Below are positions 54,537 to 62,448 of a stretch of 64,000 bases of DNA, piece by piece. The position numbers and the translations under genes are program-made. The notes under the pieces are model-generated. The model was given only the letters and a program-made list of their open reading frames with translations. It was not told the origin of the DNA and did not search any database. The DNA is taken from positions 62,001 through 126,000 of the forward strand of contig NZ_FCOA02000008.1 of the NCBI RefSeq assembly GCF_001544875.2. Direction: 5' to 3'. Each line of letters begins with the position of its first letter. The stretch's first letter is position 1. Source of the DNA: Caballeronia hypogeia. Lineage in GTDB: Bacteria; Pseudomonadota; Gammaproteobacteria; Burkholderiales; Burkholderiaceae.

Positions 54537-55028
54537 TTACACCTTGAGAATCCGCTCGCCACGGCCGATGCCGGAGCTGCCCGTGCGAACCGTTTCGAGG
54601 ATCGCCGTGGCGTCGAGCGCCTGAATGAACGCGTCGAGCTTGTCGGACGCGCCCGTCAGTTCCATCGTGTAGGTCTTCTCGGTCACGTCGATGATGCGGC
54701 CGCGGAAGATATCCGCCATGCGCTTCATCTCTTCGCGCTCCTTGCCGACCGCTCTTACCTTGATGAGCATCAGCTCGCGCTCGATGTGGGCGCCCTCTGT
54801 CAGGTCGACCACTTTCACCACCTCGATCAGGCGGTTCAGGTGCTTCGTGATCTGTTCGATCACGTCGTCCGAGCCAATGGAGACGATGGTCAGCCGCGAC
54901 AGCGAGCTGTCTTCGGTCGGCGCCACCGTCAGCGTTTCGATGTTATAGCCGCGCGCCGAAAAGAGCCCGACGACACGCGATAACGCGCCCGGTTCGTTTT
55001 CCAGCAAAACGGAGATGATGTGTTTCAT
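54537..55028 (-). CDS. ilvN: acetolactate synthase small (regulatory) subunit
   Basis: Regulatory subunit giving valine feedback to the IlvB catalytic subunit. I chose the ATG at 55028 (MKHIISVLLENEPGALSRVVG), giving 163 residues. It has an N-terminal ACT domain with ENEPGALSRV and a C-terminal ACT-like domain, as in IlvH/IlvN. It lies 108 bp after ilvB and 75 bp before ilvC, all on the same strand. Confidence 0.97.
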   Translation of the reverse strand: MKHIISVLLENEPGALSRVVGLFSARGYNIETLTVAPTEDSSLSRLTIVSIGSDDVIEQITKHLNRLIEVVKVVDLTEGAHIERELMLIKVRAVGKEREEMKRMADIFRGRIIDVTEKTYTMELTGASDKLDAFIQALDATAILETVRTGSSGIGRGERILKV

Positions 55029-55136
55029 GTTCGTCTTTCCCGATGATGTCCAGTGAAGGCTTCGATGCGAATCCGCGCGCCGCGCATGTCTTTCGTGGAG
55101 ACCGGCGCGCGCGAACCCGCGCATTCGAAACCCGCG

Positions 55137-56900
55137 TTACAGATCCTCAGACCCGAGCAGCATTTCCGTGATGCCTTTACCTGCCTGCACCATCGGGAAT
55201 ACGTTTTCGGTCGGATCGGTCTGGAAGTCGAGAAATACGGTGCGGTCCTTCAGACGCAGCGCTTCCTTCAGCGCCGGCTCGACGTCCGCGGTCTTTTCGA
55301 CACGAATGCCGACATGGCCATACGCTTCGGCCAGCTTCACGAAGTCGGGCAGCGCGTCCATGTACGAACTGGAATAGCGCTTCTTGTACTCGATCTGCTG
55401 CCACTGGCGCACCATGCCCAGATAGCGGTTGTTCAGCGAGATGATCTTGACGGGCGTGTTGTACTGCTTGCACGTCGAGAGCTCCTGAATGCACATCTGG
55501 ATGGACCCTTCGCCCGTGATGCAGACCACTTCGTCGTCCGGATAGGCCATTTTCACGCCCATCGCCGCCGGCAGGCCGAAGCCCATCGTGCCCAGGCCGC
55601 CCGAATTGATCCAGCGGCGCGGCTTGTTGAACGGATAGAACTGCGCCGCCCACATCTGATGCTGGCCGACATCCGAACACACGAACGCGTTGCCGTCGGT
55701 CAGCTCCCAGAGCTTTTCGACGACGTACTGCGGCTTGATGATCTCGCTCTTGCGGTCGTAGGCGAGGCAGTCCTTCGAGCGCCAGCCTTCGATCTCGTCC
55801 CACCAAGTCTTGAGCGCCGCCGTGTCCGGGCCGTGCTCGGCGTGCTGCAGTTGCTCGAGCAGTTCCTTCAGCACTTCCTTCACGTCGCCGACGATGGGAA
55901 TGTCCACCTTCACGCGCTTGGAAATGGACGACGGATCGACGTCAATATGAATGATCTTGCGCGGCGACGAAGCGAAGTGCTTCGGGTCGCCGATCACGCG
56001 GTCGTCGAAGCGCGCGCCGATGGCGATCAGCACGTCGCAGTGCTGCATGGCCATGTTGGCTTCGTACGTGCCGTGCATGCCGAGCATGCCCAAGAACTTC
56101 TTGTCGGACGCGCGATAGCCGCCGAGGCCCATCAGCGTGTTGGTGACCGGATAGCCGAGCAGATCGGCGAACTGGTTCAGCTCGCGCGACGCATCCGCCA
56201 GAATGATGCCGCCGCCGGTATAGATATACGGGCGCTTGGCCGACAGCAAAAGCTGCACCGCCTTGCGGATCTGGCCCGAATGGCCCTTCGTGACGGGATT
56301 GTACGAACGCAGCGACACGCTCTTGACCGGCTCGTACTTGCACGGCGCCTTCGACACGTCCTTCGGAATGTCGATCAGCACGGGGCCGGGACGGCCGGTG
56401 CGCGCAATGTAGAAAGCCTTCTTGACGGTTTCGGCCAGGTCGCGCACGTCCTTCACGAGGAAGTTGTGCTTCACGCACGGACGCGTGATGCCGACGGTGT
56501 CGCATTCCTGGAATGCGTCGAGGCCGATGGCCGCGGTGGGCACCTGGCCGCTGATGACGACGAGCGGAATCGAATCCATGTAGGCCGTGGCGATGCCGGT
56601 GACGGCATTGGTGACGCCCGGGCCCGAGGTCACGAGGCACACGCCCACATTGCCGGTCGAACGCGCATAGGCGTCGGCGGCGTGCACGGCGGCCTGCTCG
56701 TGGCGCACGAGGATGTGCTGAATCTGGTCCTGCTTGTAGAGCTCGTCGTAGATGTAGAGTACCGAGCCGCCGGGATAGCCCCAAATGAACTCGACGTTCT
56801 CATCGGCCAATGCGCGCATGAGCACGGTGCCGCCGATGGAGTCAGCTTCGTGAGGAGGAGTGGTATCCGACGTGGAGAATTCCGCGCTAGGCATGTTCAT
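55137..56900 (-). CDS. ilvB: acetolactate synthase large (catalytic) subunit
   Basis: Thiamine-diphosphate enzyme making acetolactate or acetohydroxybutyrate. The 587-residue product has the catalytic Glu in RHEQAAVHAADAYAR, the TPP motif with GEGSIQMCIQELST (GDG-type, here GEG) followed by LNNRYLGMVRQW, and FAD-binding middle domain. An AGGTGA ribosome site precedes the ATG. A promoter and a 144-nt leader with a short open frame lie upstream. Confidence 0.97.
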   Translation of the reverse strand: MNMPSAEFSTSDTTPPHEADSIGGTVLMRALADENVEFIWGYPGGSVLYIYDELYKQDQIQHILVRHEQAAVHAADAYARSTGNVGVCLVTSGPGVTNAVTGIATAYMDSIPLVVISGQVPTAAIGLDAFQECDTVGITRPCVKHNFLVKDVRDLAETVKKAFYIARTGRPGPVLIDIPKDVSKAPCKYEPVKSVSLRSYNPVTKGHSGQIRKAVQLLLSAKRPYIYTGGGIILADASRELNQFADLLGYPVTNTLMGLGGYRASDKKFLGMLGMHGTYEANMAMQHCDVLIAIGARFDDRVIGDPKHFASSPRKIIHIDVDPSSISKRVKVDIPIVGDVKEVLKELLEQLQHAEHGPDTAALKTWWDEIEGWRSKDCLAYDRKSEIIKPQYVVEKLWELTDGNAFVCSDVGQHQMWAAQFYPFNKPRRWINSGGLGTMGFGLPAAMGVKMAYPDDEVVCITGEGSIQMCIQELSTCKQYNTPVKIISLNNRYLGMVRQWQQIEYKKRYSSSYMDALPDFVKLAEAYGHVGIRVEKTADVEPALKEALRLKDRTVFLDFQTDPTENVFPMVQAGKGITEMLLGSEDL

Positions 56901-56944
56901 TCATCACCTTTCGAATTTTCGGCAAAAAATTGATCGGGTGCTCT

Positions 56945-57025
56945 CTACCGGGCTTGTGGCTCGGGTTCAAGCGGCGCGTCTAGGTTTGACAGGCGTGCTT
57001 CTTGGGCTCGCCTCAAAGCAGACAT
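56945..57025 (-). other. possible 26-codon leader peptide before ilvB
   Basis: The ilvB leader contains an ATG at 57025 and a stop at 56945, coding MSALRRAQEARLSNLDAPLE and six more residues. Four Leu codons occur, including CTA, which is rare in GC-rich genomes. A T-rich run (AATTTTTTG) lies between this frame and ilvB, but I found no convincing terminator stem next to it, so attenuation is only a possibility. Confidence 0.3.
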
Positions 57026-57050
57026 TTCACTGGATGATGCGAGTCAGAAA

Positions 57051-57079
57051 ATGTAACAGCGGCGCGCGCGGCGGGTCAA
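57051..57079 (-). promoter_or_regulatory. sigma-70 promoter of ilvBNC
   Basis: On the minus strand TTGACC (57074..57079) and TTACAT (57051..57056) are 17 bases apart. The start would be near 57044 and the leader about 144 nt. The rest of the 414-bp divergent region (57080..57314) shows no gene; it should hold the promoter of the sigma factor gene, which I could not define. Confidence 0.7.
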
Positions 57080-57314
57080 GCAAAAAATTCCAGAGTCGCC
57101 GGCTGACGCTTCTGCTGACCGATCGCGGCGGGTCCGAGCGTTCTTCCGGACGATCGTGCCTTTAGTCAACCCGGCACCGGAATTGGCAACAAAAGCTCTC
57201 ATTCGCTCCGGGAACGGCGAAACTTTGCTAGCATTCGCAGGTTTTCCAAGAACTCCACAATCCTCTCTCGACGCAACTGCGGACGCACCTTCGTTGCGCC
57301 GGGTCCCCCATCGG

Positions 57315-57878
57315 ATGGCATCAGACAAGGAACTCGCCGACTTCCTGGCGGGCGTCGAAAGACGCGCGTTCAAGCAAACCGTGTACACCGTTCGCGACGA
57401 CGACGCGGCGCTCGACATCGTGCAGGACGCGATGATCAAGCTGGCGGAAAAGTACGGTGATCGCCCGCCTTCCGAACTCCCCCTCCTGTTCCAGCGTATC
57501 CTTCAGAACGCGACGCACGATTATTTCCGTCGCCAGAAGGTGCGCAATACCTGGATCAGCCTCTTTTCGTCCTTCGGCAACGCCGACGACGACGAATTCG
57601 ACCCGCTCGAAACCTTCGAATCCGAGGACGGCGCGGTCGGCAGCGAAAGCAGCGAGAACAAACTCGAGCGCGAACAGGTACTCAATCTGATCGACGCCGA
57701 AATCCAGAAACTGCCGGCACGTCAACGGGAAGCATTTCTCATGCGTTACTGGGAGGATATGGATGTCGCTGAGACGGCCGCCGCGATGGGATGCTCCGAG
57801 GGTAGCGTGAAAACACATTGCTCACGCGCTACGCATGCTCTCGCACAAGCCCTGAAAGCCAAAGGGATAACGCTATGA
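57315..57878 (+). CDS. ECF-type RNA polymerase sigma factor
   Basis: The ATG at 57315 gives 187 residues. Region 2 includes DDDAALDIVQDAMIKLAEKY and the -10-binding LFQRILQNATHDYFRR; region 4 is LPARQREAFLMRYWEDMDVAETAAAMGCSEGS with the helix-turn-helix. The linker between them (about 90-115) is acidic. The gene overlaps the next by ATGA, so it is coupled to the DUF3619 protein, a candidate anti-sigma factor. The -35 and -10 targets are unknown; it could autoregulate its own operon. Confidence 0.92.
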   Translation: MASDKELADFLAGVERRAFKQTVYTVRDDDAALDIVQDAMIKLAEKYGDRPPSELPLLFQRILQNATHDYFRRQKVRNTWISLFSSFGNADDDEFDPLETFESEDGAVGSESSENKLEREQVLNLIDAEIQKLPARQREAFLMRYWEDMDVAETAAAMGCSEGSVKTHCSRATHALAQALKAKGITL

Positions 57879-58327
57879 GTTCCGCTCTTGAAACGAAGGA
57901 AAACGAGTTCGCGCTGAAAGTCATTCACGCGCTGGACGAAAGCACGTCGAACATTCCGGCCGCCGCCGTCGACCGGTTGCGCGATGCGCGCCGCGCCGCG
58001 ATCGCGCGCAAGAAGCCCGAGAAAGTGGCCGTCGCCGTGGCCGCACACGCGTTCACGCCGGCCTTCGCCGGCGCGGGTGCGACGCTCGGCACCGGCGAAT
58101 CCGGCGACGCGCGCCGTCCGAAGGGCCTGCTCGCGCGCCTGGGCGGACTGGGACTCGCGTGGCCGCTCGCGGCGCTGATCATCGGGCTGGCGGGCATCGC
58201 GTACTGGGAAGACCAGCAGCGCAAGGCGGAACTGGCCGACATCGACGCCGCCATGATGAGCGACAGCCTACCGATCGACGCCTATCTCGATCACGGATTC
58301 AACGCGTATCTGACGCGCAACCATTAA
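57875..58327 (+). CDS. DUF3619 family membrane protein (candidate anti-sigma factor)
   Basis: The 150-residue product has a soluble N-terminal part (1-85), one membrane helix (about 90-110, GLGLAWPLAALIIGLAGIAY) and a short C-terminal part. The architecture, and the ATGA overlap with the sigma gene, fit a membrane anti-sigma factor, but no zinc HxxxCxxC or RsiW-like motif is visible. The family is known by its DUF number and has no demonstrated role that I know of. I infer that it holds the sigma factor at the membrane. Confidence 0.85.
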   Translation: MSSALETKENEFALKVIHALDESTSNIPAAAVDRLRDARRAAIARKKPEKVAVAVAAHAFTPAFAGAGATLGTGESGDARRPKGLLARLGGLGLAWPLAALIIGLAGIAYWEDQQRKAELADIDAAMMSDSLPIDAYLDHGFNAYLTRNH

Positions 58328-58355
58328 GCACTGGATACAGAGGGGGAATTTTCGG

Positions 58356-59096
58356 GTGAGTTACAAGCGCGGTCTCGCGATTGTCTTTGGTTGCGCGATT
58401 GCGGGTCTCGTCGCGTTCGCCGCGACTTATCCGCGCTTTTACTCCAAGACGGCCTCGGCGCCGCCCGTCGCGACCGCACCAGTCGGCGGCTCCGGCACGA
58501 CCGCCGATTCCAGTGCGTCCGCCGCGCTGTCATCGGAGAACCCGCTTTCCTGGAGCCATCTGAGCGAGGCGCAGCACACCGCGCTCGCGCCCTTCGCCGC
58601 CCAGTGGGACTCGTTCTCCGACGAACGCAAGCAGAAGTGGCTCAAGATCGCGTCGCGGTTTCATCGCATGTCGCCTGAAGCGCAGAAGCATCTGCATCAG
58701 CGCATGGAAGAATGGGTGCGCCTGACACCCGATCAGCGCAAGGTCGCGCGCGAGAACTATCAGGTTTCCAAATCGGTGCCGCTGGAAAAGCGCGAGAAGG
58801 CCTGGGACGCGTATCAGAAGCTCTCCGAAGAGCAGAAGAAGAAGCTCGCCGCGAGCGAGCACACGCGCCGCCCGACCGTCGTTTCCGCGCCGCCCACGGG
58901 CAAGACCGAAGTGAAGGATATCAACCGCCTCGTCGCGCAGCGTGAGCAGGGGCATGCGTCCGGACATGCGGAAGGCGGTTCTGCCGTGGCGCCCGCGCCG
59001 GCGCAACCCGCGATCCCGAACGCGGCGAGCATCGTGCCGGCCACGCCGATTCCCGTCTCGCCACAGCAGGCGCCTTCGATGTACAACGGCTCGTGA
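58356..59096 (+). CDS. DUF3106 domain protein, envelope-anchored
   Basis: Starts at GTG 58356 (VSYKRGLAIVFGCAIAG) after AGGGGG; 246 residues. An N-terminal membrane segment (6-23) is followed by a periplasmic helical domain (about 60-165) with repeated short helices such as MSPEAQKHLHQRMEEWVRLT and LTPDQRKVARENY. The LTPDQR/LSEEQKKK pattern recalls CpxP/Spy/ZraP-type periplasmic sensors. A Pro/Ala/Val-rich tail ends it. Third gene of the sigma operon; possibly a periplasmic sensor or client protein. Confidence 0.86.
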   Translation: MSYKRGLAIVFGCAIAGLVAFAATYPRFYSKTASAPPVATAPVGGSGTTADSSASAALSSENPLSWSHLSEAQHTALAPFAAQWDSFSDERKQKWLKIASRFHRMSPEAQKHLHQRMEEWVRLTPDQRKVARENYQVSKSVPLEKREKAWDAYQKLSEEQKKKLAASEHTRRPTVVSAPPTGKTEVKDINRLVAQREQGHASGHAEGGSAVAPAPAQPAIPNAASIVPATPIPVSPQQAPSMYNGS

Positions 59097-59614
59097 GCGC
59101 GCCGCCCCTGATAGCCTCCGTCGATCCGATGCGCGCGCCCACGCTGCGCCGACGCCTCGCGACGATGCTCTACGAAGGCGTCATCCTTTTCGGCGTCGTG
59201 TTCCTCGCCGGATATCTCTTTTCCACGCTCACTCAGCAGCGCAACGGCCTCACGCATCACAACTGGCTGATGTCGTGGATCGGCCTCGTGCTGGCGGCCT
59301 ATTTCGTGTACTTCTGGACCCACGGCGGCCAGACCCTGCCGATGAAAACCTGGCGCCTCAAGGTCGTCGACGCGCACGGCCAGCCTCTCAAGCCCGCTCG
59401 CGCCCTCGCCCGCCATGTGCTCGCCTGGCTGTGGTTTCTGCCGCCGCTCGCGCTGCATCCGCTCTTCTCGCTCGCCGTGCCGCAGACGCTCGCCGTGTTC
59501 TCCGCGTGGGTCGCGCTGTGGGCCGCGGCCGTTTGGCTCGATCCGGCGCGCCAGTTTCTGCATGATCGTCTCGCGGGCACGCGCATCGTCGCGGCCCGGC
59601 CCGCCGTCAAGTAA
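59093..59614 (+). CDS. RDD family membrane protein
   Basis: Starts at GTG 59093, overlapping the DUF3106 stop by 4 bp. The 173-residue product has about three membrane segments and the RDD signature area: RRLATMLYEGVILFGVVF, then GGQTLPMKTWRLKVVDAHG and QFLHDRLAGTRIV. The RDD Arg/Asp residues are partly kept. RDD proteins are small membrane proteins, some linked to ion exchange; the function here is unknown. Two stop codons (TAATAA) end the gene 16 bp before the Pho-box-like site. Confidence 0.88.
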   Translation: MSAPPLIASVDPMRAPTLRRRLATMLYEGVILFGVVFLAGYLFSTLTQQRNGLTHHNWLMSWIGLVLAAYFVYFWTHGGQTLPMKTWRLKVVDAHGQPLKPARALARHVLAWLWFLPPLALHPLFSLAVPQTLAVFSAWVALWAAAVWLDPARQFLHDRLAGTRIVAARPAVK

Positions 59615-59630
59615 TAAGAACTTCTTGTGA

Positions 59631-59664
59631 CTGTCACGGCTCGGTCACGGCCGCACGGTGCAAT
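59631..59664 (+). promoter_or_regulatory. candidate PhoB box and -10 element of the plcP operon
   Basis: CTGTCAC (59631..59637) and CGGTCAC (59642..59648) are 7-bp direct repeats with a 4-base spacer, i.e. 11-bp periodicity, matching the CTGTCAT-N4-CTGTCAT form of Pho boxes at 6 and 5 of 7 positions (C for T at the end). Ten bases later lies TGCAAT (59659..59664), a plausible -10, at the distance usual in PhoB-activated promoters where the box replaces the -35. Confidence 0.6.
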
Positions 59665-59693
59665 GCGCATACCGAAACTCGATGCGCGAGCCA

Positions 59694-60686
59694 ATGGCCT
59701 TCAACTCGACCGTCCAGGCGGTAGTCGACCCGTCCTTCGAGCCGTCCACGCCCTTCAGCTTCGGCAACGGCGACATCCGCACCGGCCCGTTCGCGCCGCG
59801 TTCCGAATCCACCGAGTCGCATTCCGCGTCGACGGGCGCGCCGGGCGTCTCCGATGCGCGGCGCGCCGCATCCGCGCACGACGACGAGCCCGCTGATTCC
59901 ACCGACGCGCCGCATCGCTATCGGACGATCTGGCTGTCGGACATTCACCTCGGTTCGGGCGGCTGCCAGGCGCCCTATCTGCTCGACTTCCTGCGGCATC
60001 ACGAGTCGGAGTATCTGTATCTGGTCGGCGACATCATCGACGGCTGGCAGCTTCGCAAAGGCTGGTTCTGGCCGCAGGCGCACAACGACGTCGTGCAGAA
60101 AATCCTGCGCAAGGCGCGCAAGGGCACGCAGGTCGTCTACATCCCCGGCAATCACGACGAAGCCGCGCGCCAGTTCTGCGATCTCGCGTTCGGCGACATC
60201 CACGTGCGCGGCGAAGCGTTCCACACGACGCTCGCGGGCAAGCGCCTGTGGATCGTGCACGGCGATCTCTTCGATGGCGTGATTCAGCACGCCAAATGGC
60301 TCGCCTATCTCGGCGACACCGCCTATACCGGGATCCTGCTGCTCAACCGCTGGTTCAACCGCGTGCGCACGAAGCTCGGCTTCGACTACTGGTCGCTGTC
60401 GCAGTACCTGAAGCATCAGGTGAAGAACGCGGTGAACTTCATCTCGCAGTTCGAAAAGGTGATGACCGACGAAGCGCGCCGCCGCGGTTGCGATGGCGTC
60501 GTGTGCGGGCACATCCACAAGGCCGAGATTCGGGAGATCGACGGCACGCTCTACTGCAACGACGGCGACTGGGTCGAGAGTCTCTCGGCGCTCGTCGAGA
60601 CCTACGAGGGCGAGCTGAAGGTCGTGTACTGGACCGTCATGCGCTCGCCGGAAGCACGTGCGACGAAATCGCGCGCGACCGTCTGA
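59694..60686 (+). CDS. plcP: PlcP-type metallophosphoesterase (LpxH-like; predicted phospholipase C)
   Basis: The ATG at 59694 gives 330 residues; ATG 59682 is possible. The first ~75 residues are low complexity. Metal motifs: LSDIHLG (D83, H85), GDIIDGW (D113), GNHDE at 152-156, HGD at 189-191, GHIHK at 272-276. The segments SGGCQAPYLLDFLRHH, WFWPQAHNDVVQKILRKARK, QHAKWLAYLGD and WVESLSALVE are those I associate with PlcP, which removes phospholipid head groups under phosphate starvation, rather than with LpxH. A true lpxH is at 9.8 kb. Annotation pipelines may call this UDP-2,3-diacylglucosamine diphosphatase. It begins an operon with the GT and dgkA. Confidence 0.85.
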   Translation: MAFNSTVQAVVDPSFEPSTPFSFGNGDIRTGPFAPRSESTESHSASTGAPGVSDARRAASAHDDEPADSTDAPHRYRTIWLSDIHLGSGGCQAPYLLDFLRHHESEYLYLVGDIIDGWQLRKGWFWPQAHNDVVQKILRKARKGTQVVYIPGNHDEAARQFCDLAFGDIHVRGEAFHTTLAGKRLWIVHGDLFDGVIQHAKWLAYLGDTAYTGILLLNRWFNRVRTKLGFDYWSLSQYLKHQVKNAVNFISQFEKVMTDEARRRGCDGVVCGHIHKAEIREIDGTLYCNDGDWVESLSALVETYEGELKVVYWTVMRSPEARATKSRATV

Positions 60687-60715
60687 ACATCGAACGAACC
60701 ACGGGACAGAAGCCG

Positions 60716-61750
60716 ATGAAAATCATGATCGTTACCGATGCATGGGAGCCGCAGGTCAACGGCGTCGTGCGCACGCTCACGCAGACCACGAAGGAGCTCA
60801 CCGCGCTCGGTCATCGGGTCGAGCTGCTCACGCCGCTCGAATTCAGGACGATCCCCTGCCCGACCTATCCCGAGATTCGCCTCTCGCTGATGCCGGGCCA
60901 GCGTGTGAAGCAGCGCATCGACGCCTTCGAGCCGGACGCGCTGCACATCGCGACCGAAGGGCCGCTCGGGCTCGCCGCGCGCGCCTATGCGCTGCGTCAA
61001 AAGCTGCCGTTCACGACCGCGTATCACACGCGTTTTCCGGAGTATGTAAAGGCGCGTTTCGGCATTCCGCTGTCGCTCACGTATCGCTTCCTGCACTGGT
61101 TCCACAAGCGTTCGCAGGCGGTGATGGCGCCGACGCCCGTCGTGAAAAGCGATCTCGAGAAATTCGGCTTCACCAACGTCGTGCTGTGGACGCGCGGCGT
61201 CGATCTCGACATCTTCCATCCCATGGACTCGAAAGTCCTCAACACCGCGCGGCCGATCTTTCTGTATGTCGGGCGCGTCGCGGTCGAGAAGAACGTCGAG
61301 GCGTTCCTCAAGCTCGATTTGCCCGGCTCGAAGTGGGTCGCGGGCGAAGGACCGGCGCTCGCCGAACTGAAGTCGCGCTACACCACCGTCAATTATCTCG
61401 GCGTGCTGTCTCAGCCAGAACTGGCGAAGGTCTACGCCGCGGCGGATGTCTTCGTGTTCCCGAGCAAGACCGATACGTTCGGCCTCGTGCTGCTCGAAGC
61501 GATGGCGTGCGGCACGCCGGTCGCGGCCTATCCGGTGACGGGCCCGATCGACGTGCTCGGCACCGACGGCCCCGGCGCGCTCAATCACGATCTGCGCGAA
61601 GCCTGCCTCGATGCATTGAAGATCGAACGCGCCGATGCCCGCGCGTGGGCCGAGCGCTTCTCGTGGCGCGCGGCGTCGGAGCAGTTCGCCTCGCATCTGC
61701 GCAAGTTCGGCCCGCGCGGCGGCGCGAGCGTCGACCGGGCGGCCGCATGA
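60716..61750 (+). CDS. GT4-family glycosyltransferase, Agt-like (predicted glycolipid synthesis)
   Basis: The 344-residue product starts MKIMIVTDAWEPQVNGVVRT, the GT-B N-terminal motif seen in lipid mono- and diglucosyl/glucuronosyl transferases. EAMACGTPVAAY with the E-x7-E pattern (KTDTFGLVLLEAM) binds the sugar nucleotide. It is preceded by plcP (29 bp) and overlaps dgkA by 4 bp. Paired with PlcP, the simplest reading is a diacylglycerol glycosyltransferase (Agt) making phosphorus-free lipids; the sugar donor is not determined by the sequence. Confidence 0.87.
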   Translation: MKIMIVTDAWEPQVNGVVRTLTQTTKELTALGHRVELLTPLEFRTIPCPTYPEIRLSLMPGQRVKQRIDAFEPDALHIATEGPLGLAARAYALRQKLPFTTAYHTRFPEYVKARFGIPLSLTYRFLHWFHKRSQAVMAPTPVVKSDLEKFGFTNVVLWTRGVDLDIFHPMDSKVLNTARPIFLYVGRVAVEKNVEAFLKLDLPGSKWVAGEGPALAELKSRYTTVNYLGVLSQPELAKVYAAADVFVFPSKTDTFGLVLLEAMACGTPVAAYPVTGPIDVLGTDGPGALNHDLREACLDALKIERADARAWAERFSWRAASEQFASHLRKFGPRGGASVDRAAA

Positions 61751-62304
61751 CGCGTCGCGCCGCGGCGCGGGAACCCGCCGAAGCCAACGCGCGCGCGGCG
61801 CCGGCCAGGACGCGCGATCCATTCGACGACGACCTCGACGAAAGCGACGCACTGCCCGCCCAGACGCCCGAGCCGCTCGGCCCTGACGACCTGCCTTTCA
61901 ATCCCTACAAGGGCAATCGCGGCTTCACGCGCGCCTGGCACGCGATGAAGAATTCGCTATACGGTTTTCGCGTCGCGATCCGCGAGGAAAGCGCGTTCCG
62001 CCAGGAACTCACGCTCGCCGCGATCCTGCTTCCGTGCAGCCTGCTCGTGCCTGTCGCGCCGGTGGAGCGCGCCGCGCTCATCACGTCCGTGCTGCTGGTG
62101 CTGATCGTCGAGTTGCTCAATTCGAGCGTGGAGGCGGCCATCGACCGCATCTCGCTGGAACGCCACGAACTCTCGAAGCGCGCGAAGGATTTCGGCAGCG
62201 CCGCAGTGATGGTCGCGCTCGGCGTCTGCGTGATCACCTGGTGCCTGATTCTCTGGCCGCTCGCATCCCCGCTTGCATCCGCGTGGCTCGCGCGTATCTT
62301 ATAA
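61747..62304 (+). CDS. dgkA: diacylglycerol kinase
   Basis: Phosphorylates diacylglycerol to phosphatidate at the inner membrane. The ATG at 61747 overlaps the glycosyltransferase stop (ATGA). 185 residues: a ~58-residue hydrophilic N-terminal extension rich in Ala, Arg, Asp and Pro, then the DgkA core of three helices with LLNSSVEAAIDRISLERHELSKRAKDFGSAAV, including the catalytic Glu and Asn-rich motif. E. coli DgkA is 122 residues, so the extra part is upstream. In this operon it would recycle diacylglycerol made by PlcP. Confidence 0.94.
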   Translation: MTRRAAAREPAEANARAAPARTRDPFDDDLDESDALPAQTPEPLGPDDLPFNPYKGNRGFTRAWHAMKNSLYGFRVAIREESAFRQELTLAAILLPCSLLVPVAPVERAALITSVLLVLIVELLNSSVEAAIDRISLERHELSKRAKDFGSAAVMVALGVCVITWCLILWPLASPLASAWLARIL

Positions 62305-62355
62305 ATGAGAACGCGAACGTGAAAGGCTCGCGTCCGTGCTGCCGAACGACCGGTT

Positions 62356-62361
62356 TATAAT
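62356..62361 (+). promoter_or_regulatory. -10 element before the TetR gene
   Basis: A perfect TATAAT lies 87 bases before the TetR ATG in the 144-bp gap after dgkA. No good -35 was found at the right distance. Confidence 0.4.
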
Positions 62362-62448
62362 CGTCCGACATTCTCAAAAATAGCAACGGAAGCGGCCGCG
62401 CGAACGCTCAGTCCGAGCCTGTGCGGCCCGATCCCAAGGTCGGACGAC

